From assembly GCA_020849855.1 (NCBI GenBank), contig JADZFO010000015.1, positions 101,126-165,125 of the forward strand: a stretch of DNA of 64,000 bases, written 5' to 3'. The notes below the pieces were generated by a model that had not been told where the DNA came from, searched no databases, and worked only from the letters and a program-made list of their open reading frames with translations. The DNA is from a bacterium. GTDB taxonomy: Bacteria > 4484-113 > JAFGCY01. Positions within the stretch are counted from its first letter, which is position 1, and each line of letters starts with the position of its first letter. A program made the translations under genes and the position numbers. Positions 59,275 to 64,000 of this stretch are shown in pieces.

Positions 59275-61122
59275 CTACTCCACGACCACACTCTTCGCCA
59301 GGTTACGCGGCTGGTCGATATCGCAGCCGCGCAGCATGGCGCTGTAATAGGCGAAGAGCTGCAAGGGCAGGCTCATCAGCAGGGGGCTGTAAAGCTGTGG
59401 GCAGTCGGGGAAGGAGAAAACGTGCACGTCGTACTGGCTGAATCGGTCGGGGTTGTTGGTCAGGACCATCACCTCGCCCTTGCGCGCCAGGATCTCCTCC
59501 ATGTTGGCCACCATCTTTTCCAGCAGCGGGCTCTGCGGGGCAAGGATGCAGCTGGGGAAACCCGGCTCGATCAGCGCGATGGCACCGTGCTTCATCTCGC
59601 CGCCGGCATAGCCCTCGGCATGGACATAGCTGATTTCCTTGAGCTTCAGCGCGCCTTCCATCGCCACCGGGTAGCTGAGGCCGCGGCCCAGGAAGTACAT
59701 GTGGTTCACCTGGCGGTAGACACGCGCCAGGCGGTCGATCTGCTTCTTGCTGTGCAGGATCGCGGCCATCTTGTCCGGGATGGCGATCAGCTCGGCTTTC
59801 AGACGGCGCAGCTCGTCGGGGTCGAGGCTGCCGTTGCGCTCGGCCAGCCAGAGGCCCATCAGATACAGCATGGTGAGCTGGCAGGTGAAGGCCTTGGTTG
59901 AGGCGACAGAGATTTCAGGGCCTGCAGTGGTGTAAAGGGTGAAATCGGCGATGCGCGTCAGGCTGGAACCCACCACATTGCAGATGGCGATCGAGCGGCT
60001 GCCCAGGGCTTTCTGGGCCTTAACCGCGCCGAGGGTATCGGCGGTCTCACCGGACTGGCTTATGGCGATGGTCACCGCCGAGTCGTCAATCGGGGCGAAG
60101 TGATACTGCGCTTCATGCGCGTACTCCACCCGGCAGGGGATCTTGGCCAGGCCTTCCAGCACATAGCGGCCAACCTTGCAGGCGTGCCAGGCCGTGCCGC
60201 AGCCGACGAGGCTGATCAAACGGGTGTCGTGGTCTTCAAAGAACTCGTCGAGGCCCGGCAGATACACCGGCTCGGCCGGGGAGGGCAGGTAGCGCTCCAG
60301 CATCTGGCGCAGAACCTGCGGCTGCTCGTGGATTTCCTTGAGCATAAAGGTGTCAAAGCCGCCCTTCTGGGCCTGCTCGATGTCCCAGTCCACGCGCTCG
60401 CGCTTCTTTTCGATCTGCTTGCCGGTGGCGATGTCGATGAACCTGACAGTGTCGTGGTCCAGTACGGCCATCTCGCCGTCCTCAAGGTAGGTCACATCGC
60501 GCGTCATGCTGAGGAAGGCGGTGACATCGCTGCCAAGGTAAGAGGCGTGCTTGCCATGCCCCACCAGCAGGGGCATCTGCTGGCGCACGCCGATCAGCAT
60601 GCGCGGGTTGTCGCGGGCCATTATGACCAGGCTGAAGGAGCCCTTGAGCTGGCGGCAGGCGTGGCGTACGGCATCAATCAGGTTGCCGGGGTACTCATTC
60701 TCGTAGAGATAGCCGATCAGATTCGCGACAACTTCTGTATCAGTTTCGCTGTGGAAGTGAATGCCCTTGGCGATTAATCCCAGCTTCAGCTCTGAGTAGT
60801 TTTCTATGATGCCGTTATGAACCAGGGTAATGGTCTCGTGGTTATCCTGGTGCGGATGGCTGTTAACGTCATTGGGCTCGCCATGGGTGGCCCAGCGCGT
60901 ATGGCCCAGGCCCACACTGCCCACCAGGGGCTCCTCGCCGAGATAGTCTTCCAGCACAGAGATCTTGCCCGCGCGCTTGCTGAGCATCACGCCATCGCTG
61001 CCCAGCACGGCCACGCCGGAGCTGTCATAGCCGCGGTACTCCACCGCGCGCAGACCGCCGATCAGCGTGCTGCGCAGTGGCTCGCTGCCTTCATGGATGA
61101 CTGTACCGAGGATGCCGCACAT
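59275..61122 (-). CDS. glmS: Glutamine-fructose-6-phosphate aminotransferase (isomerizing)
   Basis: Makes glucosamine 6-phosphate, the first step to UDP-GlcNAc. 615 residues from ATG 61122. The catalytic Cys is residue 2 in MCGILGTVIHEG, so the longer open frame reading back through tRNA-Ala is rejected. The glutaminase has RWATHGEPND. The isomerase domain has SQSGETADTLGAVK, STKAFTCQL and the C-terminal NLAKSVVVE. No glmS ribozyme is evident in the 180-base leader. Confidence 0.97.
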   Translation of the reverse strand: MCGILGTVIHEGSEPLRSTLIGGLRAVEYRGYDSSGVAVLGSDGVMLSKRAGKISVLEDYLGEEPLVGSVGLGHTRWATHGEPNDVNSHPHQDNHETITLVHNGIIENYSELKLGLIAKGIHFHSETDTEVVANLIGYLYENEYPGNLIDAVRHACRQLKGSFSLVIMARDNPRMLIGVRQQMPLLVGHGKHASYLGSDVTAFLSMTRDVTYLEDGEMAVLDHDTVRFIDIATGKQIEKKRERVDWDIEQAQKGGFDTFMLKEIHEQPQVLRQMLERYLPSPAEPVYLPGLDEFFEDHDTRLISLVGCGTAWHACKVGRYVLEGLAKIPCRVEYAHEAQYHFAPIDDSAVTIAISQSGETADTLGAVKAQKALGSRSIAICNVVGSSLTRIADFTLYTTAGPEISVASTKAFTCQLTMLYLMGLWLAERNGSLDPDELRRLKAELIAIPDKMAAILHSKKQIDRLARVYRQVNHMYFLGRGLSYPVAMEGALKLKEISYVHAEGYAGGEMKHGAIALIEPGFPSCILAPQSPLLEKMVANMEEILARKGEVMVLTNNPDRFSQYDVHVFSFPDCPQLYSPLLMSLPLQLFAYYSAMLRGCDIDQPRNLAKSVVVE

Positions 61123-61246
61123 ATGCTTATCTCTCCCTCTCTGCTGGCCGCCGGGCGAGGGGGCCCTGCGGCGAATGAACAGTATATCGAGGCTCCGGCC
61201 CGGATGTGTTAACCGCAGCGGCTGAGCCCGCCCTGGCGGGGCTTTC

Positions 61247-61275
61247 TTGCGCTGCCGGCAGGGCTGTGTTATATT
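61247..61275 (+). promoter_or_regulatory. Sigma-70 promoter for tRNA-Ala
   Basis: TTGCGC (61247-61252) and TATATT (61270-61275) with 17-base spacing. The start would be near 61282, about 20 bases before the tRNA. Confidence 0.7.
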
Positions 61276-61302
61276 CTGCCTCCGCCCGCTGGGGCCCAGC
61301 GT

Positions 61303-61378
61303 GGGGGTATAGCTCAGCTGGTAGAGCGTACGGTTCGCATCCGTAAGGCCAGGGGTTCGAATCCCCTTACCTCCACCA
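61303..61378 (+). tRNA. tRNA-Ala (anticodon CGC)
   Basis: 76 bases with encoded CCA. Acceptor GGGGGTA/TACCTCC contains the G3-U70 pair that marks alanine tRNAs. The anticodon loop TTCGCAT gives CGC. The T loop is TTCGAAT. The last 8 bases (CTCCACCA) belong to the 96-bp inverted repeat. Confidence 0.96.
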
Positions 61379-62869
61379 TTCTTCATATGACCCGCGCCGC
61401 GCTAGCGGCGCGTAACTCGGAATCCAGTCCCAGAGCACTTTCCGCGAATTAACCCGATGGTGCGAGCCTACCTCCGCGACAAGGTCGCGAAGTTCATTTA
61501 GATCAACTCCCGCAGTCGGGAGATTCTTCTCCCAGACTGCGTTTATCTGCTTGCGCAGGGGTGCGAGCCAATACCCTAAGCCTGTCGAGCCTAAAGTCTC
61601 TCTGCGCGCCTCCAGCGCGATCTTTTCATTCATCAAAGGCTTCTTGCGCGCCCGATAGTCATCCGGCGCGATCTCATCTTCAATCCGCAAGTCATCAAGC
61701 CTGCGCAGCTTCGCTGCGATCTTTTCAATACGCTGATCTAGCTCCAAGAGCCTACCGGCAAGTCCATCTTTTTCCTCCTGTTCCCAGCGGTCTAGCTGCT
61801 CGAGCATCGGGATAGCCCAATCATCCGGCAAGGCAATCTCTCCGAGCTTTGCCAAGCACTGCTCAATCAGGCTTTCTTCACGGATGAACACCTGCTGGCA
61901 CTTGGCAAACACCCGCTTCTTTGTGCAGCGGTAGTAAGTCCAGCGGAGAGTGTTGCCGTTCTTGAGGTGCTTCTTCTTTTTCTCAATCGTGAAGCTGCAA
62001 CCGCATTCCTCGCAAGAGAGCAGGCCGCAGAAGTTTCTATCGGGAGACCAGGTTGATCTCGGCTGGCCGCGTAAGACTCTGACCTGCTGCACTCTGTCCC
62101 AGAGCGCCTTGCTCACGATTGGCTCGTGAATTCCTTGATGCAGCTCGCCGTGCCAAAGGAAGCAGCCGTAATAAAACGGGTCAACAAGAAAGTCTTCGAT
62201 GCGCTTAGGGGAGAGGACATTGCCGGTGTTGGTCATTACTCCTTGCCGGAAAAGCCAGAGCGCAATCCGCTCCTTCGCATACTTGCCGGTGGAATACATC
62301 TCGAATGCGCGGCGAATGTGCGGCGCTTCTTCTGGGTCGTGGACAAACAGCCGCGTCTTGGGATGGCGCATGTAACCGACGCGGGCCTTACCGGGAAAGA
62401 CGCCCTTTTCTACCTGCGACTCCAGGCCACGGTGAATGACTTCGCTCAAGCTATCGGAAAACCGCTTGCTGTCGGCGAACAGAAAACCGAGCATGAACTG
62501 GTCGGTGCTTGAACTGGTGAAAGTGTATGAGGCGGTAATGATGCGCTTGAGCTTCCCGCACGCAAGCAGGGACACAATCTGCGCGCCGTCTTCCGGGTTG
62601 CGCGAAAGACGGCTTGGATCCCAGACTATGACAGTATTCACTTTGCCGGAACGAATTTTGGATAGCAGGTCTGCAAACATCGGTCGGCCTTCATGGCGAG
62701 CGCTCCGGCTCTCTTCAAGATGGAAGAGGACGGGAACCTGCCGGTCAATAACGACTGACTGCGCCCACTTCTTTTGGTCGGGGATGCTCTGAACCTGTCG
62801 CTCGTCGCTCTCGCTGGATTTGCGGTAGTAGGCGGCTGCGGTCAATCGAGTTTCGTCTTGTTTCTTCAT
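61367..62869 (-). CDS. Large serine recombinase
   Basis: About 500 residues from ATG 62869. The resolvase domain begins TAAAYYRKSSESDERQVQSI (candidate nucleophile Ser in RKSSES) with PSRLSRNPEDGAQIVSL. A recombinase domain follows (VGYMRHPKTR), then a zinc ribbon CGLLSCEECGCSF...YYRCTKKR and a coiled coil (about 385-440). Such enzymes integrate or invert DNA at att sites. The last 32 codons lie in the left 96-bp repeat and the stop TAA is supplied by the tRNA-Ala sequence. It starts 2 bases after the MBL gene's stop, forming an operon. Confidence 0.92.
   Translation of the reverse strand: MKKQDETRLTAAAYYRKSSESDERQVQSIPDQKKWAQSVVIDRQVPVLFHLEESRSARHEGRPMFADLLSKIRSGKVNTVIVWDPSRLSRNPEDGAQIVSLLACGKLKRIITASYTFTSSSTDQFMLGFLFADSKRFSDSLSEVIHRGLESQVEKGVFPGKARVGYMRHPKTRLFVHDPEEAPHIRRAFEMYSTGKYAKERIALWLFRQGVMTNTGNVLSPKRIEDFLVDPFYYGCFLWHGELHQGIHEPIVSKALWDRVQQVRVLRGQPRSTWSPDRNFCGLLSCEECGCSFTIEKKKKHLKNGNTLRWTYYRCTKKRVFAKCQQVFIREESLIEQCLAKLGEIALPDDWAIPMLEQLDRWEQEEKDGLAGRLLELDQRIEKIAAKLRRLDDLRIEDEIAPDDYRARKKPLMNEKIALEARRETLGSTGLGYWLAPLRKQINAVWEKNLPTAGVDLNELRDLVAEVGSHHRVNSRKVLWDWIPSYAPLARRGSYEEWWR
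61371..61466 (+). repeat. Left 96-bp inverted repeat of the recombinase cassette
   Basis: Identical, in reverse complement, to 63784-63879 over 96 bases by eye. It starts with the tRNA 3' end CTCCACCA and ends at GGTGCGAG. It contains a perfect hairpin CGCGCCGC-GCTA-GCGGCGCG (about 61393-61412) and encodes the recombinase C-terminus. Confidence 0.95.
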
Positions 62870-62871
62870 GG

Positions 62872-63735
62872 TCACTTCGTTGGGTTTGATTGGGACTGTG
62901 CGGCAAAAAGCATGGTTCGGGAAGTCTCGACCTGCCACTTGCCATCCTTCACAACTACACGGATGCGACCATCGCCACGAGTAGTCAGCACCTTGCGGTA
63001 TGAGCCGTCTGGCAACTTCACGCCCCTGGCGTGGTCGCGGTATGGTGCGCGCTGCGTAACTGTCCGGCCTTTGATTTGCTCTTTGTCAGAAATGACAATT
63101 AGCTTGGGAGAGAGGAACTCAAACACTTTGTCCAAGTAGCCGGTCGGTCTGCCGTGGTGGGACGCGATGAACAGATTGGTTTCCCTAAGCCAGTGCTGGA
63201 CGGCCTTGTTCTGCAAGTGCAAGCGCCAGCCACGAGCGTTCAAGTCTCCCGGCAAACAGACTGTGAAATCTCCGTCCTTAATGAAGGTCAGAAGCGATAG
63301 GTCGTTTACATCCCGAACTGAACCGACGGGAAGATAGAACTGACGCAGCTCCATCGTGCGAAACTGGCGGGATGCTTCTATAGGTTGCAGCTCCGCTGTG
63401 GACTTAGCGCGCGCGGCATAGGCATCCTGCGCTTTGCTCAGCGTCGCTTTCAGCTCTGAGAGATTCTTCAAACACAACTGCGGATGCTGCCAGACGTGCA
63501 GCGGCCTGATCTTCTCAAGCATCCCCGGCAGGTCAGCAAGGTGGTCTTGGTCGGGGTGCGTGATGATTAGGTGATGCAGCCTGCGGCGCTCTCCAAAGCC
63601 TTGTTTCACGAGTCCTTCCGATGGCCGCCAGCCGGTAGTGGTGTTGTATCCGGAGTCTACTAAAACGGCCTCACCCTGATTGCTCAGAATCAGGATGCAA
63701 TCGCCGTGCTCAACATCGTAGATGCGGATGTCCAT
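62872..63735 (-). CDS. ComEC/Rec2-like MBL-fold hydrolase
   Basis: About 287 residues from ATG 63735 (GTGGAGG upstream). Metallo-beta-lactamase pattern: VEHGDCILIL...VLVDSGYNTT, then LIITHPDQDHLADLPG (metal motif HPDQDH), FTVCLPGDLNARG and FIASHHGRPTGYL. This resembles the detached C-terminal domain of ComEC, which may degrade DNA. A promoter-like TTGCGT-17-GATAAT lies at 63745-63773 inside the inverted segment. It is followed by the recombinase gene 2 bases later. Confidence 0.85.
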   Translation of the reverse strand: MDIRIYDVEHGDCILILSNQGEAVLVDSGYNTTTGWRPSEGLVKQGFGERRRLHHLIITHPDQDHLADLPGMLEKIRPLHVWQHPQLCLKNLSELKATLSKAQDAYAARAKSTAELQPIEASRQFRTMELRQFYLPVGSVRDVNDLSLLTFIKDGDFTVCLPGDLNARGWRLHLQNKAVQHWLRETNLFIASHHGRPTGYLDKVFEFLSPKLIVISDKEQIKGRTVTQRAPYRDHARGVKLPDGSYRKVLTTRGDGRIRVVVKDGKWQVETSRTMLFAAQSQSNPTK

Positions 63736-63744
63736 AGCCTCCAC

Positions 63745-63773
63745 ATTATCCGCCGCGCAGCGGCCCAACGCAA
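63745..63773 (-). promoter_or_regulatory. Possible promoter of the hydrolase-recombinase operon
   Basis: TTGCGT and GATAAT with 17-base spacing. The start would be only a few bases before the ATG, which leaves little room for the GTGGAGG site, so confidence is low. Confidence 0.35.
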
Positions 63774-63783
63774 TCCATTCCTC

Positions 63784-63879
63784 CTCGCACCATCGGGTTA
63801 ATTCGCGGAAAGTGCTCTGGGACTGGATTCCGAGTTACGCGCCGCTAGCGCGGCGCGGGTCATATGAAGAATGGTGGAG
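63784..63879 (-). repeat. Right 96-bp inverted repeat of the recombinase cassette
   Basis: Reverse complement of 61371-61466. Read on the plus strand it encodes the same recombinase C-terminus (to EEWW) and then continues open for 15 codons, SLLSDLRTLWEDTA, before TAG at 63919-63921. Confidence 0.95.
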
Positions 63880-64000
63880 TCTGCTGTCAGACCTCCGCAC
63901 CCTGTGGGAGGATACTGCATAGCCTTGGCTGACTGCGTTTCAGCTTCAAACAGGGTCTTGTTACGGGTCTTGTTACGGTAGCAAGAGGTAACAAGCCTTA
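63880..64000. other. Right flank of the cassette with short inverted and direct repeats
   Basis: GGTCTTGTTAC occurs twice in tandem and CTTGTTAC (second copy) faces GTAACAAG around a loop of about 11 bases near 63970-63996. It may be a terminator-like stem or the edge of another element. No gene is visible in the last 80 bases. Confidence 0.5.

Noticed and set aside
61123..61302. glmS ribozyme upstream of glmS
   Set aside because: The conserved core sequence of the ribozyme is not recognisable on the minus strand.
59275..61386. 703-residue GlmS starting at 61386
   Set aside because: The extra 88 residues read back through tRNA-Ala, and the catalytic Cys must follow the initiator Met, which fits ATG 61122.
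61371..63879. Standard tRNA-integrated island with direct attL/attR
   Set aside because: The second repeat copy is inverted, so simple integration alone does not explain it.

Overview
The window reads as a GC-rich (roughly 60% by eye), flagellated, probably diderm bacterium that I cannot assign to a lineage. The flagellar order flbD-fliM-fliY-cheY-fliO-fliP resembles Firmicutes, Thermotogae and Spirochaetes, but PspA/IM30, a SucC-type TCA cycle, a short aconitase and many variable-arm palindromic repeats suggest a poorly sampled phylum. GTG and TTG starts and 4-bp start/stop overlaps are frequent. All coordinates and motifs were read by eye; no database search was run.

Layout. 1-7583 (minus): flagellar switch and export genes flbD, fliM, fliY, cheY, fliO, fliP, with a terminator between cheY and fliO, then an AMIN/SPOR-like protein and two unknown membrane proteins. 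7658-12154 (minus): pfkA, scpA, a site-2 protease, a CCA-type nucleotidyltransferase and DUF4126. 12324-19204: pspA, two membrane proteins, an M48 protease, a 30-bp tandem repeat, an unknown gene with a near-consensus promoter, aconitase and a GNAT acetyltransferase. 19312-33407: a membrane-embedded alpha/beta hydrolase, a PKD lipoprotein, tRNA-Ser, a His-rich zinc exporter, a serine-less hydrolase, a DUF1704 metallopeptidase, a PG-binding/CHAP protein, yraN, an inositol-phosphatase family enzyme and a degenerate GGDEF protein. 33524-38960: an accessory zone with sucC, three lower-GC hypothetical genes and many dispersed palindromes and direct repeats.

39088-41873: rpmH-rnpA-yidD-yidC-khpB, each gene abutting or overlapping the next, plus a PspC-domain gene. 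41882-42126: a MITE-like foldback and three 31-bp palindromic repeats. 42133-45667 (minus): an operon of a K+ channel, a cyclic-nucleotide sensor and an ABC exporter. 45708-45897 (plus): promoter, folded RNA and terminator, a candidate free-standing non-coding RNA. 45943-50512: PseG-like and Maf-like genes, consistent with flagellin glycosylation, flanking an unknown secreted protein. 51637-55110: carB carrying two in-frame palindromic repeats. 55168-61122: tRNA-Leu, an orphan LivK-type lipoprotein, an MBL hydrolase, a HEPN-like protein and glmS.

61303-63879 is the most striking part. At the 3' end of a tRNA-Ala gene sits a two-gene cassette (MBL hydrolase and large serine recombinase) bounded by identical 96-bp inverted repeats. 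The recombinase's last codons lie inside one repeat, so inversion of the 2.3-kb core would keep the gene intact but change its C-terminal tail. The main candidates for something undescribed are this cassette, the folded RNA at 45743-45897, and the palindrome family with complementary but variable arms, including its insertion into carB.
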